From the NCBI GenBank assembly GCA_034440635.1, contig JAOTON010000210.1, positions 124,001-188,000 of the forward strand: a DNA stretch of 64,000 nt, written 5' to 3'. The stretch's first letter is position 1; every line of letters begins with the position of its first letter. Below, piece after piece: positions 14,311 through 25,602 of the stretch. Under the pieces are notes generated by a model. The model ran no database searches. It worked only from the letters and a program-made list of their open reading frames with translations, and was not told the DNA's origin. Source of the stretch: Lepas anatifera (lineage: Eukaryota > Arthropoda > Thecostraca > Lepadidae). The position numbers were made by a program, and so were the translations under genes.

Positions 14311-15261
14311 TATAGGAAGTATAATGGTTTCCTCAATAAGGTATGTACCTAGCAGCGCGGTGCAAACAGGGCGGTAAAGTTCCAATGACAAAACATGGGT
14401 AGGTTATTGAACAGAAGGTTTGGTCATACCTCCTCACCTCCAAAAAATGGTCCATGCTTTTTCCTTGAGCGATGGGCCATCTATGTAGCGCAATTGTTCA
14501 GGCGAATTTGCCGCATAATACTGACAACGTACTACAGCAAAGCCCGGAATAATTTAAGAGGCACTTGTTGGGTCTATCATGATGTGCAGTTTTCGGCCCA
14601 TGATGTTCTGTTTCAGCCTAACAGTCACGCTCTGCTATCTGCATGTGGTTGCTGCTGTCCGGGATAGAGCAGCCTGATACCGTCCTCGCCAATACAGCGA
14701 TGTCACTTGCTGGACTCAGTGCCCGAACTGTGTATAGGTGTTTATTGAGACAGGCCACTGCAAGTCATGCCGCCTCTCACAGTTATCAAGTTTATCAGTA
14801 CCCTGTGAAGTTGGCACATGCACCTGTACTTCCATACCATGAACCCAACCTCCAACACCTAGAGCACGTGAAGAAAACTACTAATTTTTTTTTGTACTCC
14901 CTGGACCTAATTTTAACTTCAGCTATGATCTCTTAGCCCAACGCAAAAACTGTACTCATGTCTCACAACTTATTGCAAATATTTCGAATATCCTGACAAG
15001 GCTTCGATCATAATGACGGCAACCCCACAAAAGCCCGTTTAACACGCGTTTTATTACAAACCAGTGACTTGGCCAATAAGGCCGACAAATTGGTCAATCC
15101 TGCCGATTTCCTTGCTCTGAAGTAACATCGTGCACGGCAAGTGCCAGGGCTGATCCTTTTTTTGGGGAGGGGCGTTGGAAGATTTGGCTTCAGTTGTGTG
15201 TTGCTTTCTGCTCAACTCGGCTTCCACCTTTTTAGAACACCAAACGGAGTGTAGTCTTCGC

Positions 15262-15405
15262 ACCCATCGAGAAGCTGAACTCATCGAGAAGCCGAACCCC
15301 TCATCGAGAAGCTGAACCCCACTCATCGAAAAGCTGAACCCCACTCATCGAGAAGCTGAACCCCACTCATCGAGAAGCTAAACCCCACTCATCACAGAGC
15401 TGAAG
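15262..15405. repeat. 22-bp tandem repeat, about 6 copies
   Basis: The unit is close to ACTCATCGAGAAGCTGAACC plus CC. Central copies are almost identical and the edge copies degenerate (first copies shortened, last reading ATCACAGAGCTGAA). Typical minisatellite; no coding role is evident. Confidence 0.9.
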
Positions 15406-15647
15406 GCGCTCTTGGTTAGCTATTGAAAATCGTCCAGCGCTCCCGGCTTCAGTGCCATAGACAGATGGAGGAAGAGCGTGGGAACTGGCAGGATTGACCA
15501 AGTGGTCAGCCAATACCATCGCATATAAACAGGACTAGAGTCATCGGATTTAGCCAAGGCAGAAATGGTGGCTGAACGTCATTCACTTTTATTGGTCCCC
15601 TTAAAAATGACTAGGACCCTGAATCAAGACGTTCTTTGCGTTGGACA

Positions 15648-15890
15648 CATACAGGCTGTCCCAAAAGTAACGGATGCATTTGTTTTGATCATAACCTTTA
15701 AACAAACTGTCCTAGAATAACGCAACTAACACCAAACAACAGAAAACTTTTTGGAGACACCCATTGTGGTAAGAACGCGCTCCTTTCCCTTCACATCACA
15801 CAAGTGATGTTCCACATGACCTTTCATTTCAGACTGAGCAGATACTGCACGCTGCCTTGCTTCCTCTATTCTTGCCTTGCACACGTCTCG
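15648..15890. mobile_element. Possible Tc1/mariner-like terminal fragment
   Basis: The segment begins with TA followed by CAGGCTGTCCCAAAAGTAACGG-type sequence, the style of end seen in Tc1/mariner elements that target TA. No transposase frame or matching opposite end is visible before the adjoining minisatellite, so only one end seems to survive. Confidence 0.35.
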
Positions 15891-17300
15891 GATGCCCCTT
15901 GAGCTAATCAGGTGCCCTGTAAGCTGATCTGAGCCTCCTGGGTTGATAAAATGATATCCTGAGAAGGTTTGGCCCCTGAGCTGGTATGGTGCTCCTCAGC
16001 TGATTAAGTGCCTCATGACCTGATATGGTGCCCCGAGCTAATCTGGGCAACTTCTTGGTCGAGGATCACTTAGATGAACTAATGCTCGCGGATTCGATCT
16101 GGTGCCTCCTGAACCATAATTTTAACTCCTGAGCCAAATGCACCCTGGGTCGATCTTGGGCCTCCTGAGTCATTATTGTGCCTCCTGAACCCATCTGATG
16201 CCGTCCTAGCTAGTCGGGTGCCATCTTTTTATCGCCGCTCCCTAGAATCCACCAGTAAAGTAGTCAATGTATATAATTAAGGGTGCCTAAGCTTCACAAG
16301 ACGTTTTAGCAATGGCTCATTCCTCCTAAGCTCCATTTTACAAGGGGAGTTTGCATTGTGTTCTTATTCCCCATCTATTCAAGATCAGTTCAGGGGCACC
16401 CCTAGTGTGGATCAGAGTCGTCCAGAGCAGCTGCCCCCCAGTTGTGCCTCCAGGGACTAGACTAGCTCAGTGGCATCCCGAGATTATGGGAGTTGGCCTT
16501 GTATTCTTATTCTCTGCCTATTCAAGATCAGCTCAGGGACCTCTGATGTGGACCAGAGCTCCCCAGCGCAGCTCATGCTTCGCCCAGAGACTAGACAAGC
16601 TCAGTGGCCCCTAGAAATGGGGTTATCAGACTAGCTTAAAGAGCCCCAGGTAGGCTCGTAGGGCCTTGAACCAGCTCAATGAGCCCCGTAATACTTTAAG
16701 GCGCCTGATCACCTCAAGGGGCCTCAGGCCAACTTAGGGGAACTCTAACAGGCTCAGCGCCCAGACCAGTTTAGGGTACCCCCAAGCCCCATACCAGCTC
16801 AGGGTACCCCAGGAGCCAGATCCGCTCTTGGGCCTCAAATCAGTCCAGGGGCTATAAGTTAGGCCAGGGGACAAGATCAAGTAAGGGACACTAAATCAGC
16901 TCAGGAACCTTTTATCAGCTCAGATATCCCGATCAGCTCAGGAGCCCCAGAGCTGCTCAGGAAATCACATAATCAACTCAGGAGGCCTAGGTGAGCTCAA
17001 AGGGTACCAGATTAGCTCAAAGGGCACCATATTAGCTCTAGATGGATCAGAATAGCTCGAAGGGCATCATATGGGCTCAGGAGGAAAATTTATGGTTCAG
17101 GAGGCACCAGATGGACCAAGAAGTTGCCCAGATTAGCTCGGGGTACCAGATCAAGTCAGGAACCACTTAATTAGCTCAGGAGCCCCATACCAGCTCAGGG
17201 GTCCTCATCAGCCTCAGCGGGCCCAGCTCAGCTGAAGGCCCCAGAGCTGCTCAGGAAATCATGTTATCAACTGGGGAGGCTCAGATAGCTTACTTGCATA
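15890..17300. repeat. Degenerate 20-25 bp minisatellite with orientation switch
   Basis: Units resemble GGCACCAGATCAGCTCAGG. From about 15890 to 16215 they read in reverse complement (GAGCTGATCTGGTGCCTCC style); from about 16600 to 17290 they read forward. Between them lies a less repetitive block (16225-16600) also found at 23010-23410 inside the large hAT-like element. This locus is therefore a paralogous copy of that element's interior; TTAA at 16696-16699 is the unoccupied counterpart of the TTAA-element insertion at 23478. Confidence 0.85.
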
Positions 17301-19160
17301 GCTACTTGCTTTTTTATTATCAGAGAGACGCTTCCTGTCAGCATTTTGACAGCTCTTTTCGTGAAAATACCGATTCTGATATCAGGGATGCCACTTCTTT
17401 CTCTGACTGACAGTTTCCTGATAATGCGTCATCGCAGATTCTTCGAAAAAATTCACCGTGGCGAACCTTTGTGAAATTTGATCTTATCTCTCACTCAACG
17501 TAGCATAAATTGTCTGCTATATTATCTTGGAAAATGATGCGCCCTGCATATTCTGTACTTAAATCACTGCGAGCCCTTTTTTCTGGCGTGCTGAGCAACT
17601 GTCTTGCGTTTCTCGGGTATTAGTGACATTTTTGTCGCATTTTTGCGCTCATCAGAGCTGCTAGAACATAAACGTTATTTGTTAAGGTTATTTGGTTATT
17701 TGGTTCCAAGACTCTTTCTACAAAAAAACGCAGCTAAAATGGGATAGATAATGATATTTTAATCAGGTCCCGCAATGCAATATCTTTTCAGGACCCAAAG
17801 TCTACCAGCAAACCCACCATTCCATCGCTTCAAATCCATTCTAATCTCGAGCTACTCGTGTAAGACTTGTATACAATACATCAACTCTGCGCCCGTGGAT
17901 TCACTTTTTTGCGGTGCCTCATTAACAACCCCATTGGAGATGACCTAAAGAAATAATATATTTCAACATTTCTAAGCCTAACGTCTTACTTCCTAACTGA
18001 TGAGATGTCCAATTTCGGCATTGTCCATTGGCGTCGTTCTCGTGTTTGTTAGTGATTCGCCATTTACAAGCTTCCCGCGCTATTTCTTTCGGTAATCTTT
18101 TTTTTTTTAGAAAAAGGTTCAAAGTCGACCTTAGTTAGCGACAGAAGCAAGCATGGTCTGGCATTTGCATGTAATATATCTTTGGACGTGGGCTATGAAG
18201 GTCAAATGTGGGTAATGATCTTTTGATCTCAACTCCTAAGGTTTGGTGCTACAGGAAGAGACCGGGCAAACACGGGGGTACCCTGCGCTACCGTTCATAC
18301 CAGGGAACATATGCTCAGGCGCACAGCATACCTCTTCAGTTTTCAGACGGGAGCTGCAATGCGGCACATGATAACTACAGGAGGACCAAATGATAAATAC
18401 AGGAGACCCAAACATCACTGCCAATAAGGGTACTGCATTGCGCTACATTTTGCATTGGACCACGCATATACATGTGTTTTGATGAATGGCCATAACTTTT
18501 GCAATAATCATTATAGTTTCACAAAACTTTGTGTTAATATATCAAACATGTGCAGCATTACATCTGCAAAATTTAGTGTTTGTTAACTGAATTGAGTTTA
18601 ATCTAGTTGAGTTTAACTGAAAGGGGTGTAATGATGTCCCTCAGGCGATGTTGCACGTTCTGGAGTATTGGGCAGGACACCCATTGCGCAATTTCCTATT
18701 CAGTATGGAGAACAATGGTTGATTTCAATCAGGAAGACAATATTTGGAACTATTTGCTTATCCAATCAGTTGTTAACTGCACTGAAGCAAGAAGCTAACA
18801 TCTCGGACAAAGTTCCCCAATTGGCTTGAAAAAACTGCATTTGCACGCGCTCAGATATGACGTCATATCTCAATAAATCTTCTAGGTGTCTAAAGAATTT
18901 TTGGAGCAATTTTACTGAACATGTTAAGCGACATGTGTACAAAGTTCCACGGCTGTTCGTTTAACCCATACAGAGATATAGGTTTTGAGCCAGAAGGGGT
19001 GTTGACGTACACCTCTTTCGCTGAGCTGCACGTGCCAAAAATGACGTGACAGGACCAAACCAGAATACAGAAACTGACATGTGTAGAAGCAGTGTATTTT
19101 GAGCTTGAAAACTAAATTATGTTTTTGCCACCAACGGTCTTTTTTAGCTTAGTTATGAGC
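17301..19160. other. No recognised gene
   Basis: Short open frames only, no recognisable domains or repeat ends. Confidence 0.55.
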
Positions 19161-19272
19161 CGTTTAAGTCCAAGAGGCAAGGGCCGATTTTGCGCGTGCA
19201 TCCTTTGATAAATGCACCTCCTGCGGACAACGAGTAGGCGCTGTATCGGTTGTCCACCCAAGGTCATGATGC

Positions 19273-19958
19273 TCAATCTTCAGGGATTTCATTTCTGTGC
19301 AACAACCTTTTACAACACGCCGGACAGCTTTTTGCACTTTGCCCCCGGGTAATATCACTAGTTTTCAAAACTTTAAATTTAACAACATATGGTTCAGAAC
19401 TATGTAGTAGATTGACATTTGCAATAAGTCTGACCGCTCTTTTCTGTAACACAATTAAACGGTTCAACTGTGATGAGTAATTTATCCACCAAGCTAGACA
19501 GCAATAGTTTAAATGAGAATGAACCAAGGAGTTGTAAAGAAGCAGAGCTACTTTTTCGTAAATGAAGTATCTAATCCTATGAATAATCCCAATGCATCGA
19601 CTAATTTTGGGCCAAACATAGTTGATATGAGCATTAGATTTTAGTTGTTGATAAAAAATAACTCCTAAATATTTGACTTCGTTTTTCTCTTGTATTTCCC
19701 GATTGCCCAATGATATTTTTAGCCGTAGCTCACTTCGAAATGGAGAGTAATGCTGGCTGAAAGTTTTATCAGCATTAAGGGAAAGATAATTATCGGAAAA
19801 CCAGCCAGATACGTTCCGAAGAGCAAGATTAACAACTTGCTGCAGGATTTTTGGGTGTTTATTTTTAAACAATAGGGCAGTATCGTCGGCATAAAGAAGA
19901 CAGGTCATATTTTCATTTATCAACGGCAAATCATTTATACTATCTAACTATTTATACT
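19273..19958 (-). pseudogene. Truncated LINE reverse transcriptase (jockey-like)
   Basis: An open frame of 218 codons carries the C-terminal half of a non-LTR reverse transcriptase. It starts within the INDLPL region before the palm, has the catalytic YADDTALLF motif, then LSLNADKT, the KYLGV motif, and the thumb-type sequence LLLYNSLVHSHLNYC followed by LQKRAVRLIA. These are hallmarks of jockey/CR1-type elements, which copy their RNA at a nicked target. The fingers and first palm motifs and any endonuclease and ORF1 are missing: the frame hits a stop near 19950 where the foldback element begins. The C-terminal end (after about KVLKTSDI) no longer matches the family and stops at 19273. Almost certainly inactive. 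Confidence 0.85.
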
Positions 19959-22022
19959 AGAACTATTTAAGAGCTCTGATACTGCTAGAAGAAGACCCTG
20001 CGGCATATTTTTACCCTTTGGGTGGCTTCCGAAGTCTTCCACCAGCCTCACACCACGCTGTCGGATCGTTCACCACATTAAGTTCTGGAATACCTTGAAA
20101 CAGGAGAAGCTTTACCAGTCACCAGTTTCTTGACGGAGCCATTTCTGATCAGAATATTTCAGGTTCAGGCAATCGAATACCAGCCAGCTGTCAGGAGTGA
20201 CAAGCTGGCGGAGGCTTAGTACCGAGCATTCACCAAGCTCCTCATAGCCTCTATCGGAAACTTAAGCCTGCCCTAGTCAAATGTGAATTGTTTGCTGTTT
20301 TGGCCAATTGTTGTGTGACTGGCTCCTTAAATCCAAGATGGCGGTTCTCACCAGCGAGACAGAATATAACTTCCTGTGCACAGATACCACAGCTGATAGC
20401 AAATCGACTTCAGCACAGTCAGGCCGATTTCTACATTAACTTAATGAAAACACTACTCTGCATTTATGGATAGCATTGGGGTCATAGAAGGCTCTAAAGC
20501 TGACTATTCGCGACGGAAGAACCCAAATGCATGGTTTAGAACCACTTACAAGGAAAGCCGCTAACTCTTTCGGCGTCTGAGTTGCTCAGTCGGTTAGCGC
20601 TTGCGCTTAGCTCGGCCGATGGCATTCTCTATGTGCTGGGTGTCGTGGGTTCGAGCCCACCCAGAGGCAGAATCTGGCGCCCTGCTCTGGCCCAAGCTAA
20701 TTCCTTCCCTCTCGCCTTTGATGCCATATGACGTGAGCTGTTGATGCGTTGTTAAACCCCAAAAATTTAATATTCAGTCTTTAAGTATCTTCTGGAATGA
20801 TGAACGGAATCTGACTCAGTAGTAGTACGCACTTCATGCCAGAAATGTCCTATATTCCATGAATATGGCTCGCTGGTGGGCTCCGGGTCTTCTAAACAGA
20901 CATTTGTTGCAGACAACCTCTCCTGACAGCCACACATGAACCAGCTAGCGTAATTCGTGGTTATCTGCTCAAGCAAAACAGAGCTGGCATGTCTTCCAGA
21001 ACCAAAGCACAAGCCGGGCCTGATGATCCAGGAAAGTTCCCGCATAGGTCTTCCAATAAAATAAAAATACTCCGATATTGTGTAGAAGCGCTGAAATCAA
21101 TGTGCAAACGCAAATGTTTTTTGTGACCAGAAAGTTATAATCTGCATCGCAAATAAGAATCACAATGCTGGAGATAAAAAGGCAGTGACACAGTACCTGG
21201 CCTAAACAGCAAAACCATCCACCTTTCAGTTGGGTACTCCAAAGTTTCTGACAGAGGCTATGAAGAGCTCGGCTTGTACCAAGCGTCTGCCAATTTGTCA
21301 TTCCTGAAAGCTGGCTGATATTCGAGCGCCTGAATCTGAAAGATTCTGACATGAAATGGCTCCGTTGAGAAGCTGGTGGCTGGTAAAGCTTCCCCTATTT
21401 CAAGGTATTCCAGAACTTACTGTCGTGAACGGTCCAACAGAACGTGGTGTGAAGCTGGTGGAAGATTTCGTGAGCCACCTAAAGGGTAAAAATATGCAAC
21501 AGGATATTATTTTATCAGTACCAGAGCTCATAAATAGTTTGCAGGAGAATAGGGAGAAGCACCTGCCTCACGACGTTCTACAGCGATAGTTACTAGAGAA
21601 CAGGTCGCCTCCGGAAGGCATCCTGTTCAGTGGGGATTTTGAGTACTAAGCTGGTGGACCCTGTAATTCCAGGTCCCATGTGGAATAGAACATATCTGCG
21701 TTACGCTGCAAATGGATCTGACAAGTGAATGGATGCATTTCAAAATCCATCTATCGTTCAAATACGCGCGTATATGCCGCATTGTCTTTACTAGGTGGTT
21801 ATGCACCTCTTTCATATAAATGTAACAACATGAGACTGCAACGCCGGGTGGCCGCTCTGGCGCCTGACACATGCCATCTTTAACCGTTTTGAGGCGATCT
21901 TTACCGTTGTCGTAGACACTTGGAATGTGGCTCAGTGAGATCGAAATTGAATATATAACGGGAAAAAGTGGGTTCGGGTCTGAAAAGTAAAAAAGTGTTT
22001 TTTTAGTGACCCTAATATGGGA
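19959..22022. mobile_element. Foldback (long inverted-arm) element, copy 1
   Basis: The left arm (about 19959-20430) and right arm (about 21070-22022) are inverted copies of each other. For example ACATTAAGTTCTGGAATACC-type sequence on the left mirrors GGTATTCCAGAACTTACTGT on the right. The left arm is shorter and starts directly against the truncated reverse transcriptase, so the outer half of that arm is missing. The spacer of roughly 640 bp carries a tRNA-like SINE. A second copy lies at 61545-63950. Read outward, each arm carries remains of one coding sequence with SWLVFERLNLKDSD and VVNGPTERGVKLVEDF (21356-21589 on the right). From memory, this resembles transposon-linked proteins of arthropods that carry a VVND-x-x-ERGV signature. 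No transposase is intact. Confidence 0.8.
20573..20770 (+). mobile_element. tRNA-derived SINE (long variable-arm tRNA head)
   Basis: The head, 20573-20667, has an A-box (GCTCAGTCGGTTAGCGC) and a perfect B-box core GGTTCGAGCCC. Its ends, GCGTCTG and CAGAGGC, pair at 6 of 7 positions as an acceptor stem. The long segment between anticodon arm and T arm suggests a Leu/Ser-type tRNA ancestor. The body runs to GATGCGTTGTTAAACCCC followed by an A-rich tail. It sits at the same place in the second foldback copy, so it was inserted before that element multiplied. It is a retroposon, not a working tRNA gene. Confidence 0.7.
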
Positions 22023-22989
22023 CACTACAAGACTTAAATTTATTTATTACTTTTCCATATTTTGTATACCTTCTGCAATTTCTATCACTCCTTCATTCTA
22101 GGATTCAGACATAGGCATTCCTTGCTATTTGACAGAAAGGTCACCCCGATGGCTAGCTTTTCTTTCCATTTTTAAAACAATATTTGCAGCGTGATTCCTT
22201 CAAGCCCTCTTCTAGAACGAGGTCTTGAGGAACGACGCTATGCAGATAGCGTGTTTTTTCATTCTAATCTAAAAATTGTATAGCACTGTACAGGGGCGCA
22301 GCCAGAGCTTTGGTATGGGGGAGGCACACCAACTTTGAGGGGCACCCCGGTGAAAAAGGGCACTTTTTAACGTAACCTAAAAAACTTACTATATCTTTGT
22401 TTATACCATTTTTTGGGCATCTTTGGTTCAATAAAAATGCAAATAAATCATTGACGGAGAAGTAAAACGCGATTAAAACCGAAAAAAGGGGAAAAATATC
22501 ACCAAAATGTCATGGAAGTAGCCAAAACACGACTGTTTTGGATAGATTTAAGGACAAATTAACCAACTCATGCAAGTACCTAACATCAGAGAAATCAGCG
22601 GAGCATGTGATGTATGTTACAATGTGCAGGTAAAGCCATATTGGAGTCGAAAACTCATTTGTTATGCCCACTGGTTTTGTCGTGACGAGTGAGCCCTGGC
22701 TAAACGCGGATTAAGTTCCTTGCCTCCCACAATCGCCGTGGGACGAGGAGTGGCATAGTGTCTTTGGAAGGACACATTTTTTTCTGCCGGAAAAATTTGG
22801 GAGATACCTTTTGAACGCGTTTATTAAGCTCCAATCCTCAAGGATCGGTCCCAGTTAAGAGTATATAAAAGGTGAACAGGCCGGTGGTTTGGATGGGGAT
22901 GGTGTGACAGAGCTTAAAATTGTGAAAACTAGTTCTTCATTTAAATTAATTAGTAGAAATCCTGGTTTAGGGGACTGTGCTCTGAGCTC

Positions 22990-25600
22990 AGGGGCACATG
23001 CCTTTTATCATCCCTTCCCAGAATCCACCAGTATAATAAGTAATTTATATAACCCGGGGCGCCTAGGTATCACAAGCCGTTTTAGAGATTCCTCATTCCT
23101 CGCTAGCCCCGTTTTACAAGAAGAGTTTCCATTGTGTTCTTATCCCCATCTATTCAAGACCAGCTCTTGGGCCCCCAAGTGTGGATCAGAGGCCTCCAGA
23201 GCAGCTTCCCCCATCCCCCCCAGTTGTACCTCCAGGGACTAGACTAGCTCAGTGACCCCGCCCCGAGATGATGGGAGTTGGCCTTGTGTTCTTATTATCT
23301 GTCTATTCAAGACCATCTCAGGGGCCCCTGATGTAGATCAGGGCCACAGAGCAGCTCATGCTTTACCCAGGGACTAGACTAGCTCATTGGTCCCAGAGAT
23401 GAGGTCATCAGACTAGCTCAATGGGCCACAGATAGGCTCATAGGGCCTTAAAACAGTTCAAGAAGCCCCAGAACAGTTTAACCCGCGCCCCACCGGGGGT
23501 CCGGCGCCACCTTCGCCCCACCGGGGGGCCATCGATGGCCCCCCTCTAACTCCGAAAATATGGGCGTTAGCGCAAATCTGCAAAGTGCAATAGAAAGCTC
23601 GCGTGAATTCAGTAAGAAATTACTTCGCATATTTTAGTGCTCAGGTCAATGGTTTGACCTCCAGAGGTCAAATTAGGTCAAGTTCGGCTATTTTCACTCA
23701 AATATGCAATGATTAAGCAAACTGGGCATAACTCTTATGCCATTAGAGCTATTGAGACCTGGTAAAGTACATTTGATAGCAAATTGCCAGCACTTTTTCC
23801 GCTATGTGGAACGTAAAGACCTCCCGCCAGTGGTTTGACCGTCAGAGGTCACCTCGTGACCTAATATGACCTGAGATCACGAAAGGTCACAAAGTGACCT
23901 TGCCGCATATCAAATGAAAGCCAGTGACAAGACAAACACGATGATGTTTGTTTCACCGCTCTAGCTCAATTAGGTCAAAAGTTATTGTCAAAATATTGTT
24001 TTTGACCTCTGGTGACCTTGGATGACCTTGGAAAAGTCAAAGGGCAAATATGACCCCTGGGATCCGTGAAAAGGTGTCCAAAAACGTTGCTCTGAGCAGT
24101 CTGAGTATTTGCAATCATTTTTGTGGCTTTTATATCATGAAATAGCTTTTCCCCATGCTTTTCCAATGGGAGAGGTCGCCTCGTGACCTGACCTCAGGGC
24201 ACGAAATCAAAAAAATCCCGGATATACACCTTGTAGACCCTGGAGGGGTCATGAAGTGTAGGAAGTTTCAAATCGATCGACTTTGAAATGTAGCTCTTAC
24301 AGAGCTCTAAAGGTGAAGTGAGGTGACCTTTGTTGACCTCGTCTGATGACCTGACCTTGGGTGACCCGGGGTAAAAAATTTCAGGGATGATGGGAAAATG
24401 ATGCAGTGAGAGGTAGAGCCCTCAACCGCGGTGCTGCGCCTCGTCATTTTTCTGCTATCCCGGAAAAAACCTTAGGGGGGCATCGATGGCCCCCGGTGGG
24501 GCGAGGGTTAAGGCGCCAGCTCACCTCAGGGGGCCTCAAGCCAACTTAAGGGGCTCTCACAAGCTCAGCGCCCAGACCAGCTCAGGATACCCTCAGAACC
24601 TAGATTCGCTCTTGGGTCCCAGATCAGCTCTTGGGGCCCCAGATCAGCTCTTGGGGCCCCAGATCAGTTCAGGGGCCTCAGGTCAGGTCAGGGGGCAAGA
24701 TCAAATCAGGGGAAATAAATCAGCTCAGGAATCCCTCACCAGCTCGGGGGCCAATCAGTTCTAAAGCCCCAGAGCTGCTCAGGGGACACCAGATCGGCCC
24801 ATAGGGCACCAGATCGGCCTCGGGGACAAACAATCAGATCAGTGGTCCCCGACCAGCTCGGGAATACCAGATCAAGTCATGAGACACTTAATCAGCTCAG
24901 GAGTCCCATAGCATCTCAGGGGCCCTCATCAGCCTCTTTGGGCCCAGCTCAGCTCAGGGCTTTAGAGCTACTCATGAAATCACGTAAGGAGGCCCAGATC
25001 AGCTTATAGGGCACCAGATTAGCTCAGGGGGCACCAGACTAGCTCAGAGGGCATCAGATGGGCTCAGGAGGCACCAGATCGACTCAGGGGCATTAGTGCA
25101 GCTCAGGTGGCACCAGATCGATCCGCTCGGGGGCCAGATCAGCTCCCAGCCCCCCAGACTATGACAGGAGCCTAAATCAGCTCAGGGAGCAACATAACAG
25201 CTCAGGGGACACAAGGTAGGCTCAGGGCCCACCAAACCAGCTCAGGAGGCACCAGGCCATCTAAGGAGACATCAATAATCAGCTGAGGGAGCACCTAACC
25301 AGCTGAAGAGGCACCACATTGACTTAGGAGACAGAATCAACTTAGGGAGGCATGAGATCGGCTCGGGGGCCCGAATCAGCTCAATGGGCACTAAATCAGC
25401 TATTAGGGCACCAAGCAAGCTTGGAGGCATTAGACTAACTCAGAGGGCATTATATAGGTTCATGAGGCACAATTATTTGCTCAGTGGGGCACTCGATTGA
25501 CTCAGGGGCGCCAGATCAGCTTAGAGGGCAAGTAATCAGCTCAAGGGGCCAAGACCAGCTGAGAGGCCACGAGATGAGCTCAAGAAGCACCAGATTAGCT
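22990..25600. repeat. Degenerate minisatellite inside the hAT-like element
   Basis: Units of roughly 20-25 bp, variants of GGCACCAGATCAGCTCAGG, run across this interval apart from the TTAA element. Divergence between units is high, implying age or rapid turnover. The 23010-23480 part is a close paralogue of 16225-16700. Confidence 0.85.
23482..24507 (+). mobile_element. TTAA-flanked MITE, family A copy 1 (1026 bp)
   Basis: Flanked by TTAA at 23478-23481 and 24508-24511. The left end is CCCGCGCCCCACCGGGG, a second copy of CGCCCCACCGGGGG follows after a 15-20 bp spacer, then a palindrome centred on CCATCGATGG. The right end has the same palindrome and a single CCGGTGGGGCGAGGG. TTAA duplication with CCC-type ends suggests a piggyBac-like mobiliser. 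The body is packed with TGACCT/AGGTCA and has no meaningful open frame. The equivalent unoccupied site is at 16696. Confidence 0.88.
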
Positions 25601-25602
25601 TC

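Noticed and set aside
20573..20667. Functional tRNA gene
   Set aside because: The head lies inside a repeated element with a SINE body and A-rich tail, and the acceptor stem has a mismatch; a second copy has a mutated B-box.
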